From: Flaccisagitta enflata
Lineage: Eukaryota > Chaetognatha > Sagittoidea > Aphragmophora
NCBI GenBank assembly: GCA_965153355.1
Contig: OZ231128.1
Span: forward strand, 13,392,001 to 13,456,000
DNA: 64,000 nucleotides
Reading direction: 5' to 3'
This document shows, in pieces, positions 21,591-32,905 of the stretch. The stretch's first letter is position 1. Each line of letters opens with the position of its first letter. The position numbers and the translations under genes were made by a program. Below the pieces are notes generated by a model that was not told where the DNA came from, did no database searches, and saw only the letters and a program-made list of their open reading frames with translations.

Positions 21591-21593
21591 GTT

Positions 21594-21794
21594 TTTTTAG
21601 TCGCGTGCACGCGACTCAATGACCCACTCTGTCCGTCTGTCGGTCTGTCCATCCGTCTGTCGGTCGGTCGGTCCCACTTAGCTTTTTTTAGCCGTTTGAC
21701 ATCATCTCTTAGTCTTTTGGTCTTTTAGTCTTTTAGCCTTTTGGTCTAATGGTCTTAACAACCGCACGCGACTGTAAAGGGTTGTCCTTGTTTT
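21594..21794 (-). mobile_element. family A element
   Basis: The plus strand reads TTTTTTTAGTCGCGTGCACG (perfect stem AGTCGCG-TGCA-CGCGACT), then (GTCGGTC)n, (CTTTTAGT)n, CCGCACGCGACTG and TTGTCCTTGTT. Confidence 0.65.
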
Positions 21795-21830
21795 CTTTTA
21801 TTCTAGAATCTTATAAGAGACTTTATGTGA

Positions 21831-22022
21831 AACAAGGCCAGATACACGGCTACCCAAGTCGGGTGTGGTTGGGCAGGGGCAGTGATAAAATAAACCAGCT
21901 TGGCAGTTGGGCAGGAGCTGTAACTCCAAAACCGCCCGTAAACAACGAAAAAGCAAAGTGTAACCGACGGACGGACCAACGGACAGAGTGGGTTATAGAG
22001 TCACGTGCTCGCGACTAAAAAT
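21831..22022 (+). mobile_element. family A element, full length
   Basis: AACAAGGCCAGATACACGGC, then GGTTGGGCAGGGGCAGTGAT, GGGCAGGAGC and CCGACGGACGGACC. It ends in GAGTCACGTGCTCGCGACT (hairpin) and AAAAAT. It faces the copy at 21594-21794, so the pair forms an inverted repeat. Confidence 0.75.
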
Positions 22023-22261
22023 ACAGACGACAGTTAACTGACAAATACAAAAAGGTTTCCCAATTATTAAGGATCTTGTATCTCTACCACGATCTAAACT
22101 TCTGTAACACAGAATTATTGAATACAACAAAAAAAATCAAAGCCAACCCAAAAATACAGGGTGTTAGTCCAGATGCAAAATGGCTAACTCAATTTGGGTC
22201 ACTGTGATGGCAGGCCGAGTTTCTTCATTCTTCAATCATCCTGACAACGTAACATAGATTA

Positions 22262-22552
22262 CGTCGCGTCTTTCAGCCATTTGATCGTCTTAAATCTGGT
22301 GATCCTTTCTTCCCTGGCTTTTCCTGTCTGTCTGTCTGTCTGTCGGTCTGTCTGTCTGTCTGTCACGTTGCGTCTTTCTGCCATTTGATCGTCTTAAATT
22401 TGGGGATCCTTTCTTCCCTGGCTTTTCCTGTCTGTCTGTCTGTCTGTCTGTCTCTCTGTCTGTCTATCTGTCTGTCTGTCTGTCTGTCACGTTGTGTCTT
22501 TCTGCCATTTGATCGTCTTAAATTTGGTGATCCTTTCTTCCCTGGCTTTTCC

Positions 22553-22604
<52 letters not shown>

Positions 22605-22673
22605 ACGTTGCGTCTTTCTGCCATTTGATCGTCTTAAATTTGGGGATCCTTTCTTCCCTGGCTTTTCCTGTCC

Positions 22674-22724
<51 letters not shown>

Positions 22725-22798
22725 ATGTTGCGTCTTTCTGCCATTTGATCGTTCTTAAATCTGGTGATCCTTTCTTCCCTGGCTTTTCCTGTCTGTCG

Positions 22799-22829
<31 letters not shown>

Positions 22830-22903
22830 ACGTTGCGTCTTTCTGCCATTTGATCGTCTTAAATTTGGGGATCCTTTCTTCCCTGGCTTTTCCTGTCCGT
22901 CTG
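22262..22903. repeat. minisatellite of about 100-125 bp with internal (CTGT)n
   Basis: Six copies of GCGTCTTTCTGCCATTTGAT...CTTCCCTGGCTTTTCCTGTC, each followed by a (CTGT)n run of varying length, start at about 22262, 22363, 22488, 22603, 22724 and 22829. The 208-aa open frame across them is a by-product. Confidence 0.9.
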
Positions 22904-22996
22904 AATGATTTCCTTCTTCTGCCCCTCGAGTCAGTCTCAATCTCTCTCTGTATCTCGTTTCTCTGTCTCTGTTTCTCTGTCTTTATCTGTCTCTTT

Positions 22997-23467
22997 GGGC
23001 AGCGGCCCTAAAGGGGACGAAGTCCTGTAGAACACAGGGGACTTTCGTTCATTTGTTTGTTTCTCCGTTTGTTCGTCCCCCCAGGCCCTCTCAGGCCTGA
23101 AATCTGCCCTCTCAGACCTAAAATCTGTCTTCTCAGGCCTGAAATCTGCCCTCTCAGGCCTTGAATCTGCCCTCTTTGGCCTAAAATTTGTCCTTTCAGG
23201 CCTGAAACCTGTCCTCTCAGGCCTTGAATCTGCCCTCTCCTGCCTGAAATCTGCCCTTTCAGATTCAAGGCCTGAGAGGGTAGATTTCAGGCCTGAGAAG
23301 GCAGATTTTAGGCCTGAGAGGGCAGATTTCAGGCTTGAGAGGGCTTGGGGGGCGGACGGACAGAGAAACGAACGAACAAACGAAAGTCCCCTGTGTTCTA
23401 CAGGACTTCGTCCCTTCGGCCGCTGCCCTGCCTCCCATTCCAATTTACAACCATGCGAAACAGGGCG
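22997..23467. mobile_element. family C foldback element, CTGTAGAACACAGG subtype
   Basis: Inverted ends GGGCAGCGGCCCTAAAGGGG and AAGTCCTGTAGAACACAGGG face CCCTGTGTTCTACAGGACTT and GGCCGCTGCCC. Inside, about eight units of the type AGGCCTGAAATCTGCCCTCTC are mirrored by about four in the opposite sense. The open frames (RPERADF repeats and similar) are repeat artefacts. Confidence 0.8.
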
Positions 23468-23540
23468 AATTCAGACTGGATGAATTTTGTCTTTTTGAGT
23501 GGAAAAGCTTTTTTTTATGGGGCGGGGATGTAAAAGTAAG

Positions 23541-23663
23541 TTTTCATTTTCATTTTCATTTTCATTTTCATTTTCATTTTCATTTTCATTTTCATTTTCA
23601 TTTTCATTTTTTTCATTTTCATTTTCATTTTCATTTTCATTTTCATTTTCATTTTCATTTTCA
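23541..23663. repeat. (TTTTCA)n hexanucleotide array
   Basis: About 20 units with one TTT insertion near 23608. Confidence 0.97.
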
Positions 23664-24182
23664 AAATTGTACAATATATTTCTTAGGAAAACGAAGATGG
23701 ATACACAAAAAAAAAAAACAAGCTCAACCGGGCAACAAGCTCGTGAGTAGCATACCTGAATTCGATACCGTAAGATGACATTTCATTTGAATATTGTCAC
23801 TTCATGCAACAGTGAAAATTTCGACATACTACAACACAGAAGGGGTTTTGTTTTGTTTTGTTATTTTCGCGGAGTTTGAATGAAACCCTTCACAAGCGTG
23901 TTTTTCTCGCTACTGATTGGTGCCTTTGGTGTGACATGCCAACATCAGGCATAACGCTGGTTGCTCTGCCTTAGTTTGATGAAACTAGGCCTAGTGAGAA
24001 GCCAACATCAGGCATAACGCTGGTTGCTTTGCCTTACATTGTTGCCCTCTTGGGCTTGTTGAAATAAAACGTACTTAAGGTAAATCTTCCCCGTTATTTC
24101 TATGTAAACTAACTTAACTTCAATAAGGCCCTGAAAAAGGTTCCCGATAGGCGAGAAAGTTGCACATGGCCTTATTTGAAAT

Positions 24183-24354
24183 AACAAGGCCGGATACACA
24201 GCAAGACAGTCGCGGACAGTTAGGCAGGGGCAGTAATGCAAAAACCACTCGCAATTCAGGAATGTGACAGAAGAATGGACCAATGGACAAAAAGACCGAT
24301 GCACCTACTGACTGACACAGCAAGGTGTAGAGTCACGTGTCCGCGACTTAAAAT
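24183..24354 (+). mobile_element. family A element, full length
   Basis: AACAAGGCCGGATACACAGC, AGGCAGGGGCAGTAATGCAA, a run of GGACCAATGGAC type, then GAGTCACGTGTCCGCGACTT and AAAAT. Confidence 0.75.
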
Positions 24355-24434
24355 TTGAGTGTCATCTTTTGAAATGGTCGCACACCAGTGACTCATTAAA
24401 GTGGGTCCAAGCAATCGGCGAAACCACCTCATGC

Positions 24435-24590
<156 letters not shown>

Positions 24591-24654
24591 AAAGAAATGG
24601 ACGCTATTAGCTGGTCAACATCGGGTCAAAGGTGAGATGCCAATCGGTTGACGC

Positions 24655-24781
24655 CTCTGCCGCCTCCTGCCGCCTCTGCCGCCTCTGCCGCCTCTGCCGC
24701 CTCTGCCGCCTCTGCCGCCTCTGCCGCCTCTGCCGCCTCTGCCGCCTCTGCCGCCTCTGCCGCCTCTGCCGCCTCTGCCGC
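24655..24781. repeat. 9-bp minisatellite (CCTCTGCCG)n
   Basis: About 14 units. All three reading phases on each strand are open (Ala-Ala-Glu, Arg-Arg-Gln, Ala-Ser-Ala), so the Ala-rich frame is not evidence of a protein. Confidence 0.95.
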
Positions 24782-24886
24782 AATTGACAACTCAAAACGA
24801 AAAAGAGGTCGAGAGTATTGGAAGCGGAAGAAACGGCGGGTCAAGCCTCAGGGCGGAATAACACACGTGACGAGCGGGACAGAGGA

Positions 24887-25145
24887 CATGTTGCTAGTGA
24901 AGACAAAAAACACGGTCATTCCCACCAAACGCGTTTACAGCGTGAACATATATTCAGAAATGACAACCATCCCGGAAGGGAATGAGCAAAGTCAGTGATC
25001 GAGCCTGTGAATGGAGTCAGCGAGTGAAGCGTGTGTGCGGAGTGAGCGTGTGAGCGGAGTGAGCAGTGCGAGTGTATGAACGTAGCGAGCAACCGAGTAG
25101 CTCATTTAAAACGTGATTTTGCCTGTGACTAGAAATGCGTCTAGA
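24887..25145 (+). mobile_element. family D element
   Basis: GGACATGTTGCTAGTGAAGA, CGCGTTTACAGCGTGAACAT, a GAGTGAGCG-rich middle, GAACGTAGCGAGCAACCGAG, TTTAAAACGTGATTTTGCCT and GTGACTAGAAATGCGTC. Confidence 0.65.
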
Positions 25146-25368
25146 GATGATGATAAATTGCATGGTGGACAAAGATTGTTGGATAGGGAAGGAAAAACTA
25201 CAGAATGGCATTGGTGGGAAGGGCGGAACGTTGAAGGGTGACAGACAGCGAGTGTCACCAAAGCGAAAGTAAGTTATACATCCTTCGCGGGGTGAGGGTG
25301 TTTCTTCGCCCCCGCCGCCGTCCATGGTAAGATTGTCACTTGACTCACTTCATGTGTTTGCAAACTAA

Positions 25369-25675
25369 CAGGCCTGTATATGATTAAGTTCCCCCCCCCA
25401 CCGGTAAGAAATTGAAGGGTTTATAAATGGGGAAGGAAATTGAAGGGGAAAAATAGAGCCAAAAGAAAATTTAGAGAAAATATAACTTTTGACAGTACCA
25501 AATCATAAAAACTGGTTAGTAAAACACCATTTAACACTATCTAAACCTTAACTACACGGTTTTATTGGTTTATGGGGAAGAAAATCATAGATTTTAAAAC
25601 GCGACAAGTCGCGGGGAAGGAAAAAAAATGAAAGGCAGGGGGGAACCAATAGCGACTCAATTTTATACACCCCTA
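25369..25675 (-). mobile_element. hAT-type MITE (copy 2)
   Basis: CAGGCCTGTATATGATTAAG at the left and, inverted, a CAGG-like end read as ...TTTTATACACCCCTA, where the last base is altered. The flanks CAAACTAA (25361-25368) and GAAACTAA (25676-25683) are an 8-bp duplication with one mismatch. The inner block GGAAGAAAATCATAGATTTT is shared with the other copies. Confidence 0.7.
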
Positions 25676-25740
25676 GAAACTAACCAGAACTTCATTTTGT
25701 TTTCTCGATCACTGAAAGAAAAATATACCGTGGGAAAGAC

Positions 25741-25950
25741 AACAAGTGACGAGGGGCCACGATATCGTTGCGCACGGGTGGGCAGGGGCGTCCATGATCC
25801 ACAACCCCTCCCGCAAACACATGGGAGCATCTGAATCCCTAGTTTTACCACTTTCCAAGTCGAGCTCAAAGACTGACGGCGAGACAGACAGTATGACAGA
25901 CGGACGGACGGACAAAGCCTCTTATAGAGTTGCGTGGCTAATCACAGAAA
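25741..25950 (+). mobile_element. family A-related element (GGGGCGTCCA subfamily)
   Basis: AACAAGTGACGAGGGGCCAC, GGGTGGGCAGGGGCGTCCAT, ACGGACGGACGGACAAAGCC, and a worn end GAGTTGCGTGGCTAATCACA. Confidence 0.55.
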
Positions 25951-26343
25951 TAGCGGTTTATAACTATTTATAAGTTTCCCCGCGAGTTGTCCAATTTTCT
26001 TTCACGCCTATGTTATATCCGGTGCGTGCGTCAGTCCATATAGTAATATACAGTATAGACTGTATAGTAAACCTGTATTAAGGCTGAGCACAATCGCAAA
26101 CGTTAACTCAATCTTGCCAAAGCCTTTTTTCCTCACATTCAAACTCGGGGAAAAAGAAAAAGATGGCAAAATGGCAAAATGGCAAAATGGGGAAATGGGC
26201 AGACATCTTCGGCAGACTCGCAATTTCGGGAAATGGCGCTTAGCTGCTGACAGTCCATAATTTAGGTGACATTTTTCCCTTTCTTCTGTTCTCAAAGGAA
26301 AATCGATGAGTCTTTTTCCCGCCTTTTCTTTCTCTTTGATAAT

Positions 26344-26344
<1 letters not shown>

Positions 26345-26374
<30 letters not shown>
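26345..26374. repeat. poly(T) tract at the hairpin end of a family A element
   Basis: About 30 T directly before the hairpin of the next element. In element orientation this is a poly(A) tail after the CT terminus. Confidence 0.9.
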
Positions 26375-26375
<1 letters not shown>

Positions 26376-26696
26376 TGCGCGTGCTACGCGTCTCTACACG
26401 GTCTCTATGTCGGTCGGTTGGTCGGTTGGTTGGTTGGTCGGTTGGTTGGTCCGCTTTTAGGCAGCAGCCCCAAAGGGGTCGATGACCTATGCTTTTACAC
26501 ATATGGGGAATTTTCTCCTCCTTCTTCTTCTCCTTCTTCTCCTCCGCTGACCATCTGACGCTTTTGCAACTATTTTCTTTTTCGGCGTTTTTTAGCTTTT
26601 AGAGCTTACTGCTCCAACCCAAATGCCCCAGTGACCTTCTCCAGCAAAGCTCCTGCCCACCCGCACGCGACTGGGCTAGCCGTGTATCCAGCCTTG

Positions 26697-26697
<1 letters not shown>
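26374..26697 (-). mobile_element. family A element with a collapsed family C module
   Basis: The plus strand runs GCGCGTGCTACGCGTCTCTA, (GGTC/GGTT)n, then GGCAGCAGCCCCAAAGGGGT and CGATGACCTATGC (left arm of C), CTCCTTCTTCTTCTCC, GCTGACCATCTGACGC and the family A remainder to ATCCAGCCTTGTT. The tandem array and right arm of C are gone. Confidence 0.65.

Positions 26698-26699
<2 letters not shown>

Positions 26700-26729
<30 letters not shown>
26700..26729. repeat. (CT)n microsatellite
   Basis: About 15 units between a family A end and the retrotransposon fragment. Confidence 0.95.
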
Positions 26730-26730
<1 letters not shown>

Positions 26731-26733
<3 letters not shown>

Positions 26734-27347
26734 GGAGCAAATCGGCCTGACCTGGTTATTAAGGACAAGCGTGCAATAAAGACGTATTTGGTTGATGTAT
26801 CCGGCCTATGCGACCTAAACATACACAAAGCTGAGGCCATGAAGTTCGCAAAATACAGAGGATTGCGGGGGCAACTTCAAACAAGGTCATTAGACCTAAG
26901 TCGCGTGCGTCGGCACTTTCAAAAAAAGTCAGGCAGACAGGCAGACAAACGTTTTTTTTTTCTTTTTCAAAAAAACATTTGAAACAGCTATTTACTACTC
27001 CAAGCTTCTTCTCCACTACTTAGAGAAGTTTAAAACGCGATAAAAAGCCTTTAAAAAGACTTTGTAACGGACGGACGGTCCGACAAACGGATGGACCGAT
27101 GGACGGACGGACCGATGGACGGACCAAAAAGTGGCTTATAGAGTCGCGTAGCACGCAACTAAAAATGTGGGGGTTCGAGTGTGTCACTTTACCTGTTGTC
27201 ATTGGCGGTCTTGGTTCTATCACAAGCTCCCTAAAAGACTATCTCACTATATTGCCTGGGGGTGCAAAATCTACTACCATGTGCAAAAAAATTACGCTGT
27301 TGGGTTTAAAAAAGATCCTGATGGACGAACTCTCAAGAAAACGCTAA
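26731..27347 (+). pseudogene. R2-like LINE C-terminal (restriction-like endonuclease) fragment, split by an insertion
   Basis: The first piece (26731-26879) encodes GANRPDLVIKDKRAIKTYLV followed by DVSGLCDLNIHKAEAMKFAK and YRGLRGQL. PD, 14 residues, then D fits the PD-x(12-14)-D motif of the restriction-like endonuclease in R2/NeSL-type LINEs, and the following region fits the KY-x-L stretch common in such proteins. The second piece (27165-27347) encodes MWGFECVTLPVVIGGLGSIT and continues to a stop. This fits the VVPVVVGALG segment that normally follows directly. A B-subfamily element (26880-27165) lies between them and shifts the frame. The upstream reverse transcriptase is absent: the fragment begins at a CT microsatellite. 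The frame has no upstream ATG here. Confidence 0.6.
26880..27165 (+). mobile_element. family A-type element, B subfamily, inserted in the LINE fragment
   Basis: AACAAGGTCATTAGACCTAA, GTCGCGTGCGTCGGCACTTT, a GGACGGACCGATGG run, then GAGTCGCGTAGCACGCAACT and AAAAATG. Boundaries agree with the copy at 5498-5778. The coding sequence resumes immediately after AAAA. Confidence 0.75.
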
Positions 27348-27489
27348 AGAAAAGATGTTCCCACGGCAGCCCCACAGATCGCTTCTTTAGAAAATCCAGC
27401 AACTCTGACATCGATGCCGAGCCATGAAAATTGAAATTCATTTTGCGCTCTCTCTCTCTTTGTTTCCCTTTTCTGTCTCTTTCTTTTTG

Positions 27490-28008
27490 AGCAGCGGCCC
27501 CGGAGGAGATGAAGTCCTGTAGAACACAGGGGGAATCTGTCTGTACGTCCGTACGTCCATCCATCCATCCGTACGTCCCCCCCCTCCTTTGGGGACTATT
27601 CTGACCCAAATTCTGCCAAATATCCCAAATCCAAGCAAAATGGCCCAAATCTAAGCGAAATGGCCCAAATCCAAGCTTAATGGCCTCTGATACCTAAATT
27701 CTGACAAGATTTTTACCTTTTTTTTTAATTTGGGTCATTATGCTTAGATTTGGGCTATTTTGCTTAGATTTTGGCCATATTGCTTGGATTTGCGACATTT
27801 GGCAGAATTTGGGTCAAAATAGGCCCCAAAGGAGACAAAGCCCTGAGGATGGGGCAGGGGGGACTAATGGATAGACAGGCAGATGGATGGATGGACAGAC
27901 GGGCGGACGGACAGATTTACCCTGTTCTACAGGACTTTGTCCCCTTCAAGGCTGCTGCCCTGCTCCCCCTCAATGTAAATCACACACTACTCAAGCAGGG
28001 CATGGGGC
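27490..28008. mobile_element. family C foldback element, third array type
   Basis: GCAGCGGCCCCGGAGGAGAT and CCTGTAGAACACAGGGGGAA face a TTCTACAGGACTTTGTCCCC end. Inside, AAATGGCCCAAATCCAAGC units are mirrored after a centre near 27715 by GCTTAGATTTGGGC units. GACCCAAATTCTGCCAAAT and ATTTGGCAGAATTTGGGTC flank them. Confidence 0.75.
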
Positions 28009-28012
28009 TGCT

Positions 28013-28013
<1 letters not shown>

Positions 28014-28074
<61 letters not shown>

Positions 28075-28075
28075 T
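28014..28075. repeat. (CT)n microsatellite
   Basis: About 28 units with a TTT interruption, directly after the family C tail GCAGGGCATGGGG. Confidence 0.95.
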
Positions 28076-29273
28076 CTGTGTATATTTGTTTTGCCCGGCG
28101 CCATTTTTATTCAATTATTCAATTTCATTTTTCTGTAAATGATATTCCAGATCGCATTTATCATATTTTTGTTTGCTTGAGTATCTACACTCTACAGGCT
28201 ACAGCCGAAACTTCAGAATATCTTAACTAAAAGCAATTCATGTGAAGTTGTACATTGCATGAAATAGCGGAAACGTTTATTTTTTTATTTATTACTTTTT
28301 TTTCATAAATTTTGAAAACAAAGTCTTTAACTCTTGCCTTTTAGATCTCCAGCGTTCTTTTGAATTTTTTGTTTGTAAGAGTCATAGTTTTCGACACACG
28401 CTTTATTGTTCTCATGAACTTGTTCTTTTGGGAGGTTAGCATTTTTCTCTCCACCAATGTTACACTTGTCACAAATATTATTGACGCACAATTCATCCTT
28501 CTTTCACGTATGTTTAAGAACATGGTGTTACATACAGACGTATGGAGGAAAAATGCGATGTGACGTTCCCTTGCAGATTAAAGACCTCTAAAAACCCCAC
28601 TCTTTCCCATACTAACCACCAGCAACTACTTATGAGTCGTATATCCAACCTTGTTCCTAAGATCTTGGTCTATTTGTCTCTAAGACATTGACATTGACAT
28701 TGACATTGACATTAACCCGATTCCATAAATTTGTTAAAATTGTTTGCCCTCAGCTTAAGTCCACGCGCAAAAGGATCGAAAGCCCGGATTCCTAATTCCT
28801 AGGCTAACTACTGTTTGCAGTATTCTTTCTGCCTAAAAAATCAGCTTGTTACTTACAAACTTTGCTTGCGTGCTCAGGGACTTTGTCACACCCTGTAAAA
28901 AAAGATAAATTGAAATTGAAGGAAAGAATTGGCTGTCCATCCATATGCAGTAGCTTTCGTGTCTCAGGGCTGCGAGCGTGGCAGTGCTATTCTATATAGA
29001 TATCAGTTTCCCCTATAGTAAATGGTAAAAAAGAAATGTTTGTAATCATTAATGATCATATTTCACAATTGAAAAAAACCCTCAGTAATTCAGACTAATA
29101 CTGCAGCTGCAGCCTTGAGTAAAGGAAAATTATCGTTCTCTGAGTTGATTGGAAACGACATTAAGGGAGTACAAAGGAACACAGGTCGTTGTACCAACAT
29201 CAATCTTGCAATATTTTTTTCCCGGTTGTGTGATATAATCTGCAGTCAGTTGGCCTGTATGTCAATCTGGAGT
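28076..29273. other. mostly unannotated
   Basis: Contains the short TTGACA array and a worn family A end (GTCGTATATCCAACCTTGTT near 28636-28655). No gene signal otherwise. Confidence 0.35.
28686..28714. repeat. (TTGACA)n short array
   Basis: About five hexamers. Confidence 0.85.
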
Positions 29274-29469
29274 GACAAGGCCGGATACATGGCTAACTCA
29301 GTCGTAAGCGGGTGGGCAGGGGCAGTGATAGAAAGGGTCACCTGGGCATTTGGGCAGGAGCAGTGAGCTCAAAAACGCCAAAAACGCCAAAAACGCCAAA
29401 AAAATGAACCGACCGACCGACCAATGCACCGACATAGCAGGGTGTAGAGTCGCATAGCACGTGAAAAAA
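29274..29469 (+). mobile_element. family A element, full length
   Basis: GACAAGGCCGGATACATGGC, GGGTGGGCAGGGGCAGTGAT, (CAAAAACGC)n, CCGACCGACCGACCAATGCA, GAGTCGCATAGCACGTGAAA and AAAG. Confidence 0.75.
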
Positions 29470-29549
29470 GGATGCTTACATACTGCAATTTATCTGTTTG
29501 TTTTGTACTCAAACTTAAAAGTACAGTATATCACAGCATGAACAGCAGC

Positions 29550-29684
<135 letters not shown>

Positions 29685-30291
29685 GTTCCGTTACTCCTCA
29701 CATATGGTCAGGTGCACGCGACTGTATTCGTCGCTGCGTCTGTTGGCCGTTCCAGCGATCAGTGATATTTTTTTCAGTTATTTCTTTAATTTACGATATT
29801 CTTAGAGTTAGATGGTAACATGACTATTTGACTAATGTGAACACAGTTAGATACATGTTATGTGCTTGTGGATCATTTTCAAAATCAGTAACTTGGTTTT
29901 ATGTAAAGGTGACAAAGAACACGCCACTGTCCCCACTTTTGGGCTTGTTTCCTTCTTTAGCATTTTCCTGTGCAGAGTTTGTTTTCCCGCGCATTTGTGC
30001 GTCCATAATTGATCGTAAAGCTCGCTTGAAATTACCAGCGTGAAAGAATGAAAGGGAACGACTATTCATGGATAATTCGTAATTACTGTCAATGTGACTC
30101 AACGAGTATTCATGGGGGTTTTTCATTGTAATTTCTTTCAAAAACGAGTTAATGATCAACGCGACCATCTGTTCCACTGAAATAACTATAAACCCATTGT
30201 GATTGTTCATCCGTCCGGCGTTCGAACAGGTTTCGCTTCAATCTTCGCTCGTATTGGTACATTGGTTTAGACCCTGGCCCATCCCGCGCCA

Positions 30292-30960
30292 CTGACACTG
30301 GCGTGGTAGTGGCAGGGACAAGGACAGTGTCAGGGACAATGGCTGTGACAGGGACAGTGACAGGGATAGTGATAGGGACAGTGAAAGTGACAGTTGCAGT
30401 AGGTGTGACAAGGACTGTGATAGGTTAGGTGGCAGTGGCTGTGACAGGGACAGTGATAGGGACAGTGACAGACAGCGGCAGTGACAGGGACAGTGGCAGT
30501 GACAGGGACAGTGGCAGTGACAGGAGACAGTGATAGGGACAGTGACAGGCTCAGTAGCTGAGCAGGAACAGTGAGAGCAACAGAAGTAGTGGCTGCGACA
30601 GGGACAGTGACAGGGTCGGTGGATGTGACAGGGACAGTGACAGGGACAATGACAGTGACAGGAGACAGTGATAGGGACAGTGACAGGCTCAGTAGCTGAG
30701 CAGGGACAGTAAGAGCGACAGTAGTAGTGGCTGCGACAGGGACAGTGACAGGGTCGGTGGATGTGACAGGGACAGTGACAGGGACAATGACAGTAGCAGT
30801 GGCAGTGGTTGTGACAATGACAGTGGCTGTGACACTGACAGGAACAGTGGCAGGGACAGTGGCAGGGTCAGTGGCAGGGTCAGTGGTAGTGGCTGAGATA
30901 GTGACAGCGACAAGGACAGTGGCTGTGTTAGGAACCGTGGCAGTGGTTGATTGCGAGACA
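30292..30960. repeat. GTGACAGGGACA-type minisatellite with higher-order repeat
   Basis: Degenerate 6/12-bp units fill about 670 bases. A block of about 143 bases (GACAGGCTCAGTAGCTGAGC ... ACAATGACAGT) is present twice in tandem (about 30511-30654 and 30655-30797). The 229-aa minus frame rich in Thr, Val and Pro follows from the repeat. Confidence 0.9.
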
Positions 30961-32905
30961 CGACACTTTAAAAATTGAATACTGGAGAGAAAGCGATTAA
31001 AACACGCATTTTCCTTCACAAAACGACCTGAGATAGCAAACCTTATGTTATCAGCGCCAACGGAGGAAAATCGTAACCTCTCTTTTCTGTCTTCAAATCG
31101 AGTACGTACACCTGTTCTACATTTCCTTTTTAAAACATCCCTCTAAGAGATTAAAATGGAAAAAACATTCTTTTTCTTTTTCTAATTCTCAAGTAAGACT
31201 TCCAGACAGTTTATGAAACACAACGTGGAATTTATAGAATCCGCGAAATCATGTCATCCATATATTCAAATTTTAAAAAAACCTAAATAGATCCCAGTGA
31301 TACCCATTACAAATTTGTTTGTCCATTTCATTTCTGGCATGATTTTTTTACAATAATAACCAGAATCATCAGCAAGAGATCGTTTTGCTGCAAGAGCTTA
31401 GGATTGAGGTTTTACCCTGCACTTTCACAAATGCTTAGGTCAAGCGTTGATGAGAAAAAAGATGGAAAATATTTTTTGACGGTTCTTTCGGCAGGCTTTT
31501 TTCACGCTCTTTTTCTTTCTTTTTTTCCAGCAGACTTTTCCATTTAAAGTTGTCTTAAAAACACGTGGAAGAGCTATGTTTACAAAAAAATCAAGGCGCA
31601 GAATGCCATGGAAACCACCAGACAAAACACTCTCCAATGCTTGGCAAATACTAAAGAGCCCTAATCTTCTCTACAGAAAAAAAAGGTGAAAGATGGAAGG
31701 AGGAAAGGTAACACCACCAGGCGATTAAATTTTAAAACTCGTCCGCCGCTTCTGTCCTGAAATAAGAAAATGAATCTTTAATGGTTCTGGAAAGAAATAG
31801 GCTAACTGGCATCGGCATAAGAAAAGAGGAGGTGGGGGGGTCAAGGTTGAATTGGTACCAGAGCAAAGGAGCACGTTTAAAAGATTGAAAGAGTTGGTAT
31901 ATTAGGTTAAAAAGCCCTGATTACAGTTCACAGAAAGGTAAGAGATTCACCAAGCAAAATAAAAAAGTTTTGAATTCATTAAATCGTAAAATCTCTCGAC
32001 GTGCATCTAAGTTGCTACAATCTCACTGGCCCAGAAGATATTATTTGTCTCTTCATATATCCAAGCAGAAAATAATATGAAAGTTAATACTTTGCTGACC
32101 AGTTTAGTTTGAGAAAAAAAATGGTCTTCGTGCCTAATGATTGTCTGTTTTATGTCATGTTGACATTGACATCAGCATCCGCATCTACATTGACCCCATG
32201 ATTTCCCAGGTAAATTATTCATAGCTTTTCTTAGCTAATTAGTCCGGCCAATACCCCTGCCCCCCAGGTTGGCATAGTTTGGTGACCCCCCCCCCCTCTG
32301 GCCGGGTCTGAATGGAAGTGAGAAAAAATAAAACAGTTTTATCTTTTACTTGGCCTTTGATGGTTTTGGTGGAACACCAAGTTTAAAGAAGTGAGAAAAT
32401 AAAACTTGAATTGTTTACGCAAAATATTTGCCCAGTCTCCAAATCATTCTGAGCTCCCTTAAATCCAGTTTACTTAATATTTTTTTCCCTCGTCTCAAGA
32501 CCACCATCGTTTTTCTTTTTTTTTTCTCTTCAGTTCTTCCTCTTTCTAGATGCGTCCTTTCTTCTCCACAAGATTGTCTGTCCGTCTGTCTGTGTAGCCA
32601 TTTCTTTTTTTGGTCTAGTCAGTGATTCAAGCACACTTTTCTTGGTCCAACCGTCCGTCTGTAGCTAGCTCCTTACTTAACCAAACCACAAGTCAGGATG
32701 ATGGCAAGTCAAGCTGATGGTTATCCAATTTTATTTAAAGTATTTTGTGTCTCAGACACTTTTTACACATGTATAAACCCGCTGCAAACTCATTTTCTCA
32801 ATCATGATGATTTGGGTATGCAATGATTATCAAAGAAGTCAGTATGTATTTTTGCGCGACAAGGCTAGTTTCTTTTTCCATCTTTCTAAGGACGCCAAAG
32901 CACCA
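30961..32905. other. no recognised feature
   Basis: About 1.9 kb of AT-rich sequence, with poly(C) near 32285 and short pyrimidine tracts near 32500-32600. No frame or repeat that I can support as functional. Confidence 0.4.

Noticed and set aside
22385-23011. 208-aa frame rich in CLSVCLSVCL
   Set aside because: Product of (CTGT)n within a 100-125 bp minisatellite.
24626-24998. Ala-rich frames near 24.7 kb
   Set aside because: All phases of the 9-bp repeat are open; the non-repeat continuation to 24998 falls in a family D element.
25300-25335. CCGTCCATGGTAAG, a start codon directly before a splice donor, as a first exon
   Set aside because: Only a chance-level motif; no downstream exon or promoter could be supported.
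30330-31019. 229-aa Thr/Val/Pro-rich frame as a mucin-like protein
   Set aside because: The composition follows from the GTGACAGGGACA repeat; no signal peptide and no non-repeat domain.
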